Source: Leuconostoc kimchii IMSNU 11154 (GTDB taxonomy: Bacteria; Bacillota; Bacilli; Lactobacillales; Lactobacillaceae). Taken from it: a stretch of 64,000 nucleotides of DNA. How positions within the stretch are numbered: position 1 is the stretch's first letter; every line of letters starts with the position of its first letter. This document shows, one piece after another, positions 47,873-57,162 of this stretch. Location: positions 124,001 through 188,000 of the forward strand of contig NC_014136.1 of NCBI RefSeq assembly GCF_000092505.1, written 5' to 3'. Position numbers and translations under genes: made by a program. The notes beneath the pieces are model-generated. The model was not told the DNA's origin. It made no database searches and saw only the letters and a list, made by a program, of their open reading frames with translations.

Positions 47873-48771
47873 GTACTTTGCTCCTTTCTCATCACATGAA
47901 ATAATTGACTTGTCATATAATTATAGCCAACGTTATTAGGATGATAATTATCTGTTTCACTAATCCAATTATTTTTGACTGTTGATTCTCCTAATAATGT
48001 CGCTGTCATTTCTGCATTAACATCTGCTTTTTTGGTGACCGGTTTTACTGGATTACTTAATGTTTGTTGTAACTCTTTATTGTTATATTGACCAAAAGTT
48101 ATTTGATATGAACTAACGTAGTAGCTATTTTTGTCATTTGAAGCCACACGTCGGTTAATATTATTAAATAACTGAACATCTTTATTCAAATCATCTCGTT
48201 TGGGAAAATGAACAAATAATGGATTATAGTTACCAAAAATGAATATAGGTGCATCTGAATTTTGATTCCTAACAGCTTTAAATAAATCGGCTAGTTTATT
48301 CTCATATTGTTTTTGCCCTGCCACAATGGCAGCTGATAAATCTGTGGGTGTTTTAGCTGAAATGTTTTTTAATAAGGACTGCTGTAAATCGTTCCCACCA
48401 ACAGTCATTAAAATGACATTAGCTCGGCCGACTTCGCGTTGAAAATCGGGTTGCGTTTGCAATCGCTTTTGTATTTGATCTGATCGATCACCAGATTTTC
48501 CAAAATTTGACATAGAAACTGTAATATCATACTTTTTGGCAATTTTTTTGGCAATACGCCCTGAATAGCCTTGTTCATGCTTTTCATCACCGACACCCTC
48601 TGTTAGTGAATCACCAAGCGCAACCAAATTAATATGCTTAATCCTTGCTAACTTAGCCGCTTTTGCAGGTTCCGCGACTTGTAAATCTTTTTGTTTTATT
48701 TTTTGCCAGCCAAACACAGCTACACAAGACAGTATCGTTAATACCGCTAAAAATATGATTTTCTTTCGCAT
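47854..48771 (-). CDS. ypmR: SGNH/GDSL-family lipase-like protein (YpmR)
   Basis: 305 aa from the ATG at 48771 after GGGGGG; a TTG four codons earlier is less likely. N-terminal hydrophobic segment then the SGNH blocks: ALGDSLTEGVGD (Ser), VGGNDLQQ (Asn), and DNYHPNNVGY (Asp-His). It is anchored outside the membrane and acts as an esterase or acyl-hydrolase on an unknown substrate. An extended -10 TGG-TATAAT is at 48801-48806. First gene of ypmR-ypmS-yozE-rbgA-rnhB. Confidence 0.88.
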   Translation of the reverse strand: MRKKIIFLAVLTILSCVAVFGWQKIKQKDLQVAEPAKAAKLARIKHINLVALGDSLTEGVGDEKHEQGYSGRIAKKIAKKYDITVSMSNFGKSGDRSDQIQKRLQTQPDFQREVGRANVILMTVGGNDLQQSLLKNISAKTPTDLSAAIVAGQKQYENKLADLFKAVRNQNSDAPIFIFGNYNPLFVHFPKRDDLNKDVQLFNNINRRVASNDKNSYYVSSYQITFGQYNNKELQQTLSNPVKPVTKKADVNAEMTATLLGESTVKNNWISETDNYHPNNVGYNYMTSQLFHVMRKEQSTWLKTR

Positions 48772-48997
48772 CACGCCCCCCAAAAAAGGTTATCCATATT
48801 ATTATACCAAAATTTCAGCACTCACGCTAAATACTCGCTTGTCCCATCATTATTTTCCTAGCAGTTTCATTCAAATCAAAGAAAAAACACAGTCACTATT
48901 GCCTATTTATTCGGGCAATTCACAACTATGTTTTAACACTCATGTTTTCAGATAACAATATGTCTGGTTCAATTTATAAAATTTTTACCTTTTCTGA

Positions 48998-50236
48998 TTA
49001 TTTTTCTTGTGCTAAAGCAATAATTTTTAAAATCGTGTCTGTAGCCTGTGACATGACTGTCGTTGAAACGTATTCAAAACGCCCATGCATGTTCTCCCCA
49101 CCAGCAAAAAGATTAGGTGTTGGTAATCCCAAAAATGTAATTTTTGAACCATCTGTCCCACCGCGAACAGGTTCAATAATTGGCGTAATATCAAGTGATG
49201 TCATGGCTTTTTCTGCTAAGTTTACTGGTCTCATATCATCTTTTAACACTTCACCCATATTATAATATTGGTCTTTTAGTGTCACATTAACACGCTGTTG
49301 CCCAAAATGTGTGTTCAATTTTTCAGCAATATCTAATAATGTTTGTTTTCGACTTTCAAATTTTACGCGATCATGATCACGCACAATATAACGTAATTGC
49401 GCCTTTTCAGGATTACCTGTGATCGCCATAACATGCCAAAAACCCTCACGTCCTGAAGTATGTTCAGGACGTTGTTCATCAGGCAATTGCGCATGAAAGT
49501 CCATTGCGACTTGAATTGCATTAACCATGGTATCTTTAGCAGTTCCAGGATGCACATTACGACCTTGGATATCAACTGTAGCACTGGCAGCTGAAAATGT
49601 CTCCCACTCCAACTCACCCGCAGGTCCACCGTCTACAGTGTAAGCAAAATCAGCACCAAATGCTGCGGTGTCAAAATTGTCTGCTCCGATACCAATTTCT
49701 TCATCAGGGCCAAAAGCAAATCGTAATGCCCCATGTTTAATTTCAGGATGAGCAACTAAATATGCTGCAGCTGTGATGATTTCAGCCACGCCTGCTTTAT
49801 CATCAGCCCCTAATAAGGTAGTCCCGTCTGTTGTAATTAACGTGTGCCCAGCATATTTTAACAAACTTGGAAAATCTGTTGGATTGAGATCATAACCACT
49901 ATCACCTAGTGCTATGCTAGATTTACCATCATAGTTGTTAATAATCTGTGGTTTAACGTTCTTACCATTAAAATCAGCTGTATCAACATGCGAAATAAAC
50001 CCGATTACTGGGATCGTTTCATCTTCAACATTACTTGATAATTCGGAAAAAACATACCCATCCGACATTGTACGGACATTTTCTAACCCAATTTTCTTTA
50101 GTTCTTTTGCTAAATTAGCTAGAAATGCAACCTCTTTAGTTGAAGAAGGTATGGTCAACGATGCTTCATCGGATTGTGTGTCAACAGCGACATAATTTAA
50201 AAAACGTTGCGTGAGTTCAGGATAATTTTCGTTCAT
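48998..50236 (-). CDS. pepT: Peptidase T (tripeptidase)
   Basis: 412 aa, M20 metallopeptidase. It cleaves the N-terminal residue from tripeptides in the cytoplasm, part of the peptide-based amino-acid supply. GFISHVDTADF and LGADDKAGVAEI hold the zinc ligands; GPDEEIGIGADNF has the catalytic Glu pair; VRGGTDGSKITFLGLPTPNLFAGG is the closing region. No clear ribosome site is visible before the ATG. Confidence 0.95.
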   Translation of the reverse strand: MNENYPELTQRFLNYVAVDTQSDEASLTIPSSTKEVAFLANLAKELKKIGLENVRTMSDGYVFSELSSNVEDETIPVIGFISHVDTADFNGKNVKPQIINNYDGKSSIALGDSGYDLNPTDFPSLLKYAGHTLITTDGTTLLGADDKAGVAEIITAAAYLVAHPEIKHGALRFAFGPDEEIGIGADNFDTAAFGADFAYTVDGGPAGELEWETFSAASATVDIQGRNVHPGTAKDTMVNAIQVAMDFHAQLPDEQRPEHTSGREGFWHVMAITGNPEKAQLRYIVRDHDRVKFESRKQTLLDIAEKLNTHFGQQRVNVTLKDQYYNMGEVLKDDMRPVNLAEKAMTSLDITPIIEPVRGGTDGSKITFLGLPTPNLFAGGENMHGRFEYVSTTVMSQATDTILKIIALAQEK

Positions 50237-50343
50237 AAGTTATTGTTTTTATGATTTAATTCACTCACCATTTAACATAGTCAGTTCAAAATCACATGTC
50301 CTTTCAAAATTTGGTCGACCAAGGTCCGGACGTCCCCTAAATT

Positions 50344-51132
50344 TCATACATAAGTATAAGGATCAGTATTTGTGCGCGTGGCAAAAACCATCAGCGACTC
50401 ACCAAACCATGTCTTCACTTTTGCAGCCATACGATCATTGGCAATGGCTTCCATATGGTGATCAGGATCAATGACAACAAAATCAGAAGCTAAAATATCA
50501 TGCCCAACATGATAATAAAGATCAGCGGTGATATAAGCATCTGCACCTGATGCTTGGGCAATTCGCCACCAGCGACCACCATCCCCGCCAAGTACCGCAA
50601 CTTTTTGAATGGTTTTTTGCAAATCATTAGCAATCACCCGAACTGCTTTAACTTGAAAAATATCACGTATTTTCTCAGCGTATGCTGCTACAGTTATTGG
50701 TTGATTAAGCCTACCAATACGACCAAGGCCAGTCACAGCATCTTTGTTAGTTACTAATGGTTCAACATCAACCATACCAAGGGTGTCAGCAAGCCAATCA
50801 TTCATGCCACCTTGTGCACTATCCAAATTTGTATGTGATGCATAAACAACAATGTTATGTTTAATTAAATCAGCATACATTTTATTTTGTGGTATACTAA
50901 GATCCAAATTTTTAGCTGGAAAAAACATTACCTCATGATGTGACCAAATAAAATCTACTTGCTGGTCAATCGCTTCTTGCACCACTTCCGGTCTCACATC
51001 AAGTGTTGTCATCACCCGACTAATCGTTTGACTAGGATTCCCAATTTGTAAACCAACTGGATCCCCCTCCTCAGCGAGTGTCTTTGGCGCAAAGCGTTCA
51101 ATTTCATCTATCAAGTCTTGTGCTGTCGTCAT
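50344..51132 (-). CDS. Nif3-like dinuclear metal center protein
   Basis: 262 aa from the ATG at 51132, which overlaps the trmK stop as ATGA. The metal-binding SHHEVMF and YASHTNLDSAQGGMND and the C-terminal ADLYYHVGHDILASDFVVIDPDHH are typical of the NIF3/YqfO family. The role is uncertain; a tight partnership with trmK in Firmicutes suggests a link to RNA or cofactor metabolism. Confidence 0.93.
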   Translation of the reverse strand: MTTAQDLIDEIERFAPKTLAEEGDPVGLQIGNPSQTISRVMTTLDVRPEVVQEAIDQQVDFIWSHHEVMFFPAKNLDLSIPQNKMYADLIKHNIVVYASHTNLDSAQGGMNDWLADTLGMVDVEPLVTNKDAVTGLGRIGRLNQPITVAAYAEKIRDIFQVKAVRVIANDLQKTIQKVAVLGGDGGRWWRIAQASGADAYITADLYYHVGHDILASDFVVIDPDHHMEAIANDRMAAKVKTWFGESLMVFATRTNTDPYTYV

Positions 51133-51818
51133 GACATAACCTCCAGAATTTGATGATAACGTGCTTGCCACTGATAGTAAGCCTCTGTTTGTGCTTTATC
51201 GGCAACTTTTAAATGATCCAGTATGACAGTAATACGATCAATTTCTTTTTGCCATTTGGCAACAAAAGTTGCTGTTTTTTCAATGCGCAAAAATGGTCCA
51301 AATTCGACATCTAATTCTGACAAGACCTGCTCCCCAGGTACTGCAACAATGATTTCATAAAAATGTGTGTCTTCTTGCACAATATTTTCACCAATAATTT
51401 GATAATGATGTGCCATCAACCATCGTCGCACAATCGCCTCATCTGTATTTGGTTGGAGTATCAAAGTGTTAAATGATTGATGGCGCTGTGATGAGGCTTC
51501 CAGAATATCACTTATCAAAATACCACCCATTCCCGCGATGGTCACCGTGTCAATCTCGTCTTCATCATTGACGGCCAAAAGCCCGTCAGCTAAACGGCCC
51601 TCAGCACGATTGGACACGCGCCTTTTTTGCAATTCATGACGTGCATTGTCAAGCGGCCCTTGCGAAACTTCACCAATAATAGCGTATTTTATGTGGTTAT
51701 TCATCAATAAGTTTACTGGTAAATAAGCATGGTCTGATCCTATGTCAGCCAAACGTGCACCAACAGGTACAAAATTTGCCACTGCCTGCAAACGTGGTGA
51801 AAGTTGCGTACTATCCAT
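51129..51818 (-). CDS. trmK: tRNA (adenine(22)-N1)-methyltransferase TrmK
   Basis: 229 aa. The SAM-binding motif is RLADIGSDHAYLP, then VTIAGMGGILI and LILQPNTDEAIVRRWL. TrmK methylates A22 of tRNA in Gram-positive bacteria. The C-terminal helix pair is the coiled coil typical of the family. The end overlaps nif3-like. Confidence 0.95.
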   Translation of the reverse strand: MDSTQLSPRLQAVANFVPVGARLADIGSDHAYLPVNLLMNNHIKYAIIGEVSQGPLDNARHELQKRRVSNRAEGRLADGLLAVNDEDEIDTVTIAGMGGILISDILEASSQRHQSFNTLILQPNTDEAIVRRWLMAHHYQIIGENIVQEDTHFYEIIVAVPGEQVLSELDVEFGPFLRIEKTATFVAKWQKEIDRITVILDHLKVADKAQTEAYYQWQARYHQILEVMS

Positions 51819-51929
51819 ATTTAAATTCCTTTAATATTTAGTATATCATGGTAACAGTATTTATGGGCATTTACTCATAAACACCTAACAAAAATCGAAT
51901 TATAATTGTTTGACGGCGGTAAGCCCCCG

Positions 51930-53000
51930 CTATGATAACGTTAGACCGATCCCATCATCTTGAGGCACACTCATGACGCCTGCATGTAATCGAAATGATT
52001 CTACCGTTAAATCATGTTCAAAGTAACGGCCACTTTCAGAAATATCTCCTGCAAATGCAATATCAGGTAAGCTAGCTAATGCTAAATCTACACCACGACC
52101 AATATTGCTGCTTAACATACCACCAATCCAAGGTTTAACGCCTGCTGCACAAGCGATATCTATAGCCCGGATCGCAGCAGTAATACCGCCAAGTTTGGCT
52201 TGCTTAATGGTCACTGCATTAGCAGCACGTAATGCGACCATCGTCCTGACATCATCAAGACTATTAACACTTTCATCCAAGCTCAATGTCTGCGTTGTTT
52301 GCGTTTGAAAAGCAGCATGATCAACAAAGTCGCTAACCGAAAAAGGTTGCTCGATAAAAACAACGTTTTTGGGTAACCTTTTTAGCACCGAAGCAGTTTG
52401 TAGCGTAAAACTACTGTTTGCGTCTAAGGAAAACTGGTGTTGAGGAAAATGATTTAATAGCGCAATTAGTTTTTGACTATCTAATTTTTGCGCGTCAATT
52501 TTGATTTTAATACGCTCATATCCCTGATCAATGGCTTTGCTAATTTTAGATAGCGTAGCATCTAGCCCAAAAGCAATACCGACAGGCACTTGATCATGTA
52601 TGCCGCCAATCATTTGCGTCAAAGATTGATGGGTCAGTTTGCCAACTGCATCCCAAACTGCCATCTCAACCGATGCTTTTGCAAATGACCCAAATGGAAC
52701 TGCAAACATGAGTTGTTCCGCAAAATCTTGTGGTGATTCAAAAAAAAGTGTTCTAATCAATGGTTGAATAACCGTTTGAACAATTGCACGACTCGTTGTC
52801 TGATTTTCAAGTGTATAGCTAAAATCATCAAAGGACTGTATTTCACCATATCCGGTGGCTTGGTTCCCTGTTAAGTCATCGATGACTAAAAGTTCTATCA
52901 CAGTCAATGGTCGTTCTTTTGTCGTCTGATGTGCTGTTTCAAAAGCTTGTTTTAAGACCAAAGACGTCGGTATCATCCGTAACTTTTTAATGCGATACAT
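51930..53000 (-). CDS. menC: o-Succinylbenzoate synthase
   Basis: 356 aa, enolase superfamily. It dehydrates SHCHC to o-succinylbenzoate in menaquinone synthesis. KIKID (acid/base Lys), DANSSF, FIEQPF and LDESV supply the metal ligands, and KQAKLGG the second Lys, as in MenC of Firmicutes. It overlaps menH by 14 bp and is the last visible men gene. menB, menE and menA are not in the window. Confidence 0.93.
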   Translation of the reverse strand: MYRIKKLRMIPTSLVLKQAFETAHQTTKERPLTVIELLVIDDLTGNQATGYGEIQSFDDFSYTLENQTTSRAIVQTVIQPLIRTLFFESPQDFAEQLMFAVPFGSFAKASVEMAVWDAVGKLTHQSLTQMIGGIHDQVPVGIAFGLDATLSKISKAIDQGYERIKIKIDAQKLDSQKLIALLNHFPQHQFSLDANSSFTLQTASVLKRLPKNVVFIEQPFSVSDFVDHAAFQTQTTQTLSLDESVNSLDDVRTMVALRAANAVTIKQAKLGGITAAIRAIDIACAAGVKPWIGGMLSSNIGRGVDLALASLPDIAFAGDISESGRYFEHDLTVESFRLHAGVMSVPQDDGIGLTLS

Positions 53001-53802
53001 TTTTTATCACCTCGATAAATTGCTTTGGCTGTTCCAAATGCGTATTGTGTCCCGCATGTTTTATAATACTTATTTGCACATGAGGTACCAAAGTGGCCAT
53101 ATCATTTGCAATTCGTTTAAATTTTTCATCTAATTCGCCAACGATTAGCACCGTCGGTATCTGTAGTTGCGGTAATCTCAGCCAAAAATTTTCCTGTATC
53201 CCTGTTCCCATATATATCAACGAATTGGCCATATTCTGCGGTCTTTGCGATAATCTTTGTCGACGTACTTGTTCTTGTTGCTGAGTTGTTAAAGTATTTT
53301 GCGTAGCAAACAAGGGTAATTTTTCCCATACTGATACAAATTGTTGAAAATCTGTGTTAATTAATTCTGATTGTTTAACGTCAGCTAGGCGTCGTTTGGC
53401 ACGTTCAGACTCTGAGCGTAATCCTGCTGAACTACTTTCTAAATATAAATGTGCCACACGATTAGGCACCGTCATTGCAAAACCAAGCGCTAATCGTCCG
53501 CCCATCGAATAGCCAAGTAGCTGAACCTTAGACCATCCAACTTGATTTAAAATAGCTAATATGTCATCAATTTGCGATGCCATTGTAAAACGTTTGGCAT
53601 CCTCAATGTATGCTGCATGCTGACCAAATCCCAATAAATCAAACGTCATCACTTCACCTGGTAATTGCTGAATAATCGTATCAAAATCGCGATGTGACCC
53701 CATAAATCCGTGAAGTAACAGCCATTTCATGGGTTGATCATCATTACGTTGGCAGAAAATGTGGTAAGCATAACCATTTACTGTAATCACTTGTTTTCTC
53801 AT
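52987..53802 (-). CDS. menH: SHCHC synthase (MenH)
   Basis: 271 aa, alpha/beta-hydrolase fold. LLHGFMGSHRDF is the oxyanion loop, LLGYSMGGRLAL the nucleophile Ser, and the catalytic His is in HNTHLEQP. It removes pyruvate from SEPHCHC. Overlaps with menD and menC support a single translational unit. Confidence 0.92.
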   Translation of the reverse strand: MRKQVITVNGYAYHIFCQRNDDQPMKWLLLHGFMGSHRDFDTIIQQLPGEVMTFDLLGFGQHAAYIEDAKRFTMASQIDDILAILNQVGWSKVQLLGYSMGGRLALGFAMTVPNRVAHLYLESSSAGLRSESERAKRRLADVKQSELINTDFQQFVSVWEKLPLFATQNTLTTQQQEQVRRQRLSQRPQNMANSLIYMGTGIQENFWLRLPQLQIPTVLIVGELDEKFKRIANDMATLVPHVQISIIKHAGHNTHLEQPKQFIEVIKNVSH

Positions 53803-55427
53803 TTGTCAGATCCCATGAGTTGATGGTGTGCCGTCACGTTACTCAGGCGGTTACTTTTGAATTCAATCAGTCTCGGACCATCAATTGGTGTTGCTATGAT
53901 GGCTTTGAGATCTTGTGCCTGGTTAATTTTAATATACGGCATATCATATAAACTCGCAACTTTTTTCATATCTAAATTCAATGGTGTACCAAACAACGTC
54001 TCAAAATAGGATTCAGCAGTGGCTTGCGGTAAAAATGAAAAAATGCCGCCGCCATTATTATTGATCACAATAACATCAAGTGGCAGTTGATACTGTTTAG
54101 CCATCATTAAGCCGTTCATGTCATGAAATAGCGTTAAATCACCAATAAGCAACACGCTACGTTGAGAAGACGTACTACTCATTCCTAGTGCCGTTGAAAC
54201 AATACCATCAATCCCGTTGGCACCACGATTAGCATAAATATTCCGTGTCAGCTTACCAGTGAAAATATCATCTATGTCACGAATAGCCATACTATTTGCG
54301 ACAAAAATCGTTGTGTGTTCAGGTAAGATTGCATCTAGGGTACTAGCAATACTTGCTTCTCCCATGACTTGACGCGGTTTGACGTTCAAGTCTTGCCACA
54401 ATTGGTAGAACTCAAGATTATTTGTGACCGTTATTTGTGACAAAAACACAGTTGGAGAAATTTGAAACACACGCGTTGCATGCCTTGAATGATCAGATCC
54501 AGCCGTCAAACCAACATACCAAACAGGAATATTTTCAGATTTCAACCACTGCAACACATTAGCTGACACTGGTGTCGCACCAAACCTAATCACAAGTTCT
54601 GGCTTGTAATTAGGCCGTATCATATTTGATTTCAATAAGGCATCAATGCCATAAATCGTTTCCTGTGTGCGTACGCGACTTAATACGTCAGCAATAATCG
54701 GTACATGGTATTGTTTCGAAAACTCAGCCAATTCAGAGGCGTAATCCTCGTCTTCGTTAGGTCCAGCCAATATAAGCACCCGTGTTTGAGACAACTCTAA
54801 TGCATCAATGGTTTTCACAGGCATCGCAAATGTTAAACTTGATACAACAATATTTTGCTTATCGCCTAATTGTGGCATCAGCGGTTTACGTAATGGTAAA
54901 TTAATTTGAAGTGGTCCGCACGGTGCAATTTTAGATTCGTGTACTAACTTTTGTGTCATAAAATCAATATACGCTGTGACATCAGGATGATCATCCTGTA
55001 GTGTAAAGCTCACATAATTTTTGGTAAATTCGCCAAATATTTGATGTTGTGGCAATGTTTGTGGGGCACCGTTCCCTTGTAGTTCAGCCGGCCGATCTGT
55101 CGATAAAACAATCAATGGAATGTGGGAAATATGAGCTTCAGCCACAGCCGATGTATATTCAGTGATTGCCGTACCAGATGTCCCTAAAAGCACGACTGGT
55201 TCCTGTTGCTTTTTTGCAATACCAAGGGCAAAAAAGCTGGCTGACCGCTCATCAACATCAATATATAAGTTCATATCATCGTTTTGGCGATCATATTCTG
55301 CTAATAGTAACGCTATTGGTGTTGTTCGTGATCCCGGAGAGATGACGAAATTTTTAACACCACTCTCATAGAGTGCACTGATTAAATGTTTTGTATTTTT
55401 AGTTAACGCATTAATTGCCATTTGCAT
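53799..55427 (-). CDS. menD: SEPHCHC synthase (MenD)
   Basis: 542 aa, thiamine-diphosphate enzyme. It joins 2-oxoglutarate to isochorismate. N-terminal VKNFVISPGSRTTPIALLLAEY and VDERSASFFALGIAK, and the C-terminal TPP site GDLTLFHDMNGL with VIVINNNGGGIFSFLPQ, are classic MenD. Start ATG at 55427 or 55421; the GAGGG spacing favours 55421. It overlaps menF by 17 bp. Confidence 0.95.
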   Translation of the reverse strand: MQMAINALTKNTKHLISALYESGVKNFVISPGSRTTPIALLLAEYDRQNDDMNLYIDVDERSASFFALGIAKKQQEPVVLLGTSGTAITEYTSAVAEAHISHIPLIVLSTDRPAELQGNGAPQTLPQHQIFGEFTKNYVSFTLQDDHPDVTAYIDFMTQKLVHESKIAPCGPLQINLPLRKPLMPQLGDKQNIVVSSLTFAMPVKTIDALELSQTRVLILAGPNEDEDYASELAEFSKQYHVPIIADVLSRVRTQETIYGIDALLKSNMIRPNYKPELVIRFGATPVSANVLQWLKSENIPVWYVGLTAGSDHSRHATRVFQISPTVFLSQITVTNNLEFYQLWQDLNVKPRQVMGEASIASTLDAILPEHTTIFVANSMAIRDIDDIFTGKLTRNIYANRGANGIDGIVSTALGMSSTSSQRSVLLIGDLTLFHDMNGLMMAKQYQLPLDVIVINNNGGGIFSFLPQATAESYFETLFGTPLNLDMKKVASLYDMPYIKINQAQDLKAIIATPIDGPRLIEFKSNRLSNVTAHHQLMGSDK

Positions 55428-56607
55428 AATCCCTCAATAGTTGGCGCATTGGTTCAAATTTTAAATTTGTTTCTTGTAATTCTTGCGCCGCATTAGAATC
55501 TGCAACGATTCCTGCTCCTGCAAAAAGCGTTGCTAAATGTGTCTTTTGATTGACATACATTGACCGAATGCCGATAATAAATTCACCAGTATTATTTGCT
55601 GTGTAATAGCCAATAGGTGCAGCAAATAAACCACGAGGATTTTTCTCATGTTGTCTAATGTACTGTTGGGCTTCTTCCTGTGGCACACCACCAAGTGCTG
55701 GCGTTGGGTGCAGTCGTCTCATAATATCGACCACCCCATATGGTGAATTGATACGCGCGTTAATCGGCGTGTACAGATGCTGTACCTGTCTGTTGCTTAA
55801 CACTTTCGGCTTCTCTGGCACAACTAATTCAGTGGTCACATTTTGTAATTTTTGCAAAATATTATCGACCACATACTGATGCTCTTGTCTATTTTTGGCA
55901 CTGTTGCGCAGCGATTGGCCCAATGCTATGTCTTCTGACACTGTCGTGCCTCGCCGTATCGTACCTGCCACAGCGGCCGTTTCTAGTTGACCACCGTTCA
56001 TCACCTTCACCAGACGTTCAGGTGTGGCAGAAACAAACAGTTCATGGTGTTGTTTTAAAATAAAACGGTACGTATTTTTTTGTATTTTCAAGGCAGTAAT
56101 CAAGCGCGAAACATCCAACACATCGGATAACTGATATTGCTTTTGTCTTCCAAAAACCACTTTTTTTAGAGTATCGCTAGTTATCAGTGTATCAATCAAT
56201 TGTTGCGTTCTACGTAACCAATCTTTTTCTTCAGTTACATCACGACTACTTAGTGGTGCGGTTTCTCGTTGCTTAAACATTGTCAACCATGCCTCAAAAT
56301 TTTCATGAGTATTTGATTCAAACTTGATGAAATGATCATCAACCGTCACGAAAATTTTTGGCACAAACCATGTACCATTCATTAATTGTGTATTTATTAT
56401 CAATTGATCATCAAAAGCACAGCCACCAAAAACAACATCACCCGTCAAATTGTCGGGTGACATTGCCTGCTGTAAAACATCAAACCCAAATAATTCTTTT
56501 TTGCCATCAGCAGACGCAAAGTAAGCTGTTGTGTCAAAATAATCTAAGGCTGAGTAAAGTTGTGTTCGATCCTCATCACGTAAAGCACGTGAAAAATGAT
56601 ACTTCAT
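55411..56607 (-). CDS. menF: Isochorismate synthase (MenF)
   Basis: 398 aa from the ATG at 56607 after GAGGTG; the frame could extend to 56649 but without a site. Chorismate-binding family: KKVVFGRQ, AVAGTIRRG, LHPTPALGGVPQEEA, GLFAAPIGYY and FIGIRSMYV. It converts chorismate to isochorismate, the first menaquinone step. A terminator hairpin lies only ~20 bp upstream of the ribosome site, so its expression may depend on read-through from the ECF gene or on a promoter within it. Confidence 0.93.
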   Translation of the reverse strand: MKYHFSRALRDEDRTQLYSALDYFDTTAYFASADGKKELFGFDVLQQAMSPDNLTGDVVFGGCAFDDQLIINTQLMNGTWFVPKIFVTVDDHFIKFESNTHENFEAWLTMFKQRETAPLSSRDVTEEKDWLRRTQQLIDTLITSDTLKKVVFGRQKQYQLSDVLDVSRLITALKIQKNTYRFILKQHHELFVSATPERLVKVMNGGQLETAAVAGTIRRGTTVSEDIALGQSLRNSAKNRQEHQYVVDNILQKLQNVTTELVVPEKPKVLSNRQVQHLYTPINARINSPYGVVDIMRRLHPTPALGGVPQEEAQQYIRQHEKNPRGLFAAPIGYYTANNTGEFIIGIRSMYVNQKTHLATLFAGAGIVADSNAAQELQETNLKFEPMRQLLRDYANGN

Positions 56608-56626
56608 GAAATTACACCTCATCACA

Positions 56627-56662
56627 TTAAAAAGCAACAGACAAGCCATCCGTCGCTTTTAA
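56627..56662 (-). terminator. Terminator between the ECF S-component and menF
   Basis: On the minus strand AAAAGCGACGGA pairs with TCTGTTGCTTTT and is followed by TTTTT. The hairpin starts at the S-component stop codon. Confidence 0.78.
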
Positions 56663-57162
56663 TTTTTCAAATTAACTTGTGGTATACGTTTAAATATGGG
56701 TATCAAGAGTAAAGCCACAACTAATCCCATGACAGACTGGGCTACGTTGCCAATAATAGATGCAAATCCCGCTGCCCAATTATACAAAAACGCCCCGGCT
56801 AATAAGTAACCAATAATCATAATCAGTGACCCTAAAATTAACCCAATAATTTGGCTAATTGTCTTTTTTTGATAACCAAAATAACCAACAATCAAGCCTT
56901 CTACACCATGAATGATAAGAGAAAAGACCATCCATTGGGGATAGCCAGCGAGCAGGTCAAGCAATAAACCACTTAACCCACCAACAACCATACCCTGACG
57001 CGCACCGCCTAGTAGAGCAGCGATAAAAATGCCTGCTTCAACTAAATTAACAAAACCATTAGTTGCTGGTACGGGTATTTTAACAATATAAGACAAAACA
57101 ACATTTAACGCGATAATTACTGCTAAAATTGCTAATTGCTTTGTATTAAATTTCTGTGCCAT
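56659..57162 (-). CDS. ECF transporter S-component (probable pyrimidine/thiamine precursor or B6)
   Basis: 167 aa from the ATG at 57162, AGGAGA upstream. Five to six membrane helices, Gly-rich loops (IAALLGGARQGMVVGGLSGLLLDLLAGYP) and QWMVFSLIIHGVEGLIVG are typical of the HmpT-like group of energy-coupling-factor substrate binders. It overlaps the kinase gene by 17 bp, so the kinase substrate (hydroxymethylpyrimidine or pyridoxine) is probably what it imports. Shared EcfA/EcfT subunits would be elsewhere. Confidence 0.8.
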   Translation of the reverse strand: MAQKFNTKQLAILAVIIALNVVLSYIVKIPVPATNGFVNLVEAGIFIAALLGGARQGMVVGGLSGLLLDLLAGYPQWMVFSLIIHGVEGLIVGYFGYQKKTISQIIGLILGSLIMIIGYLLAGAFLYNWAAGFASIIGNVAQSVMGLVVALLLIPIFKRIPQVNLKN

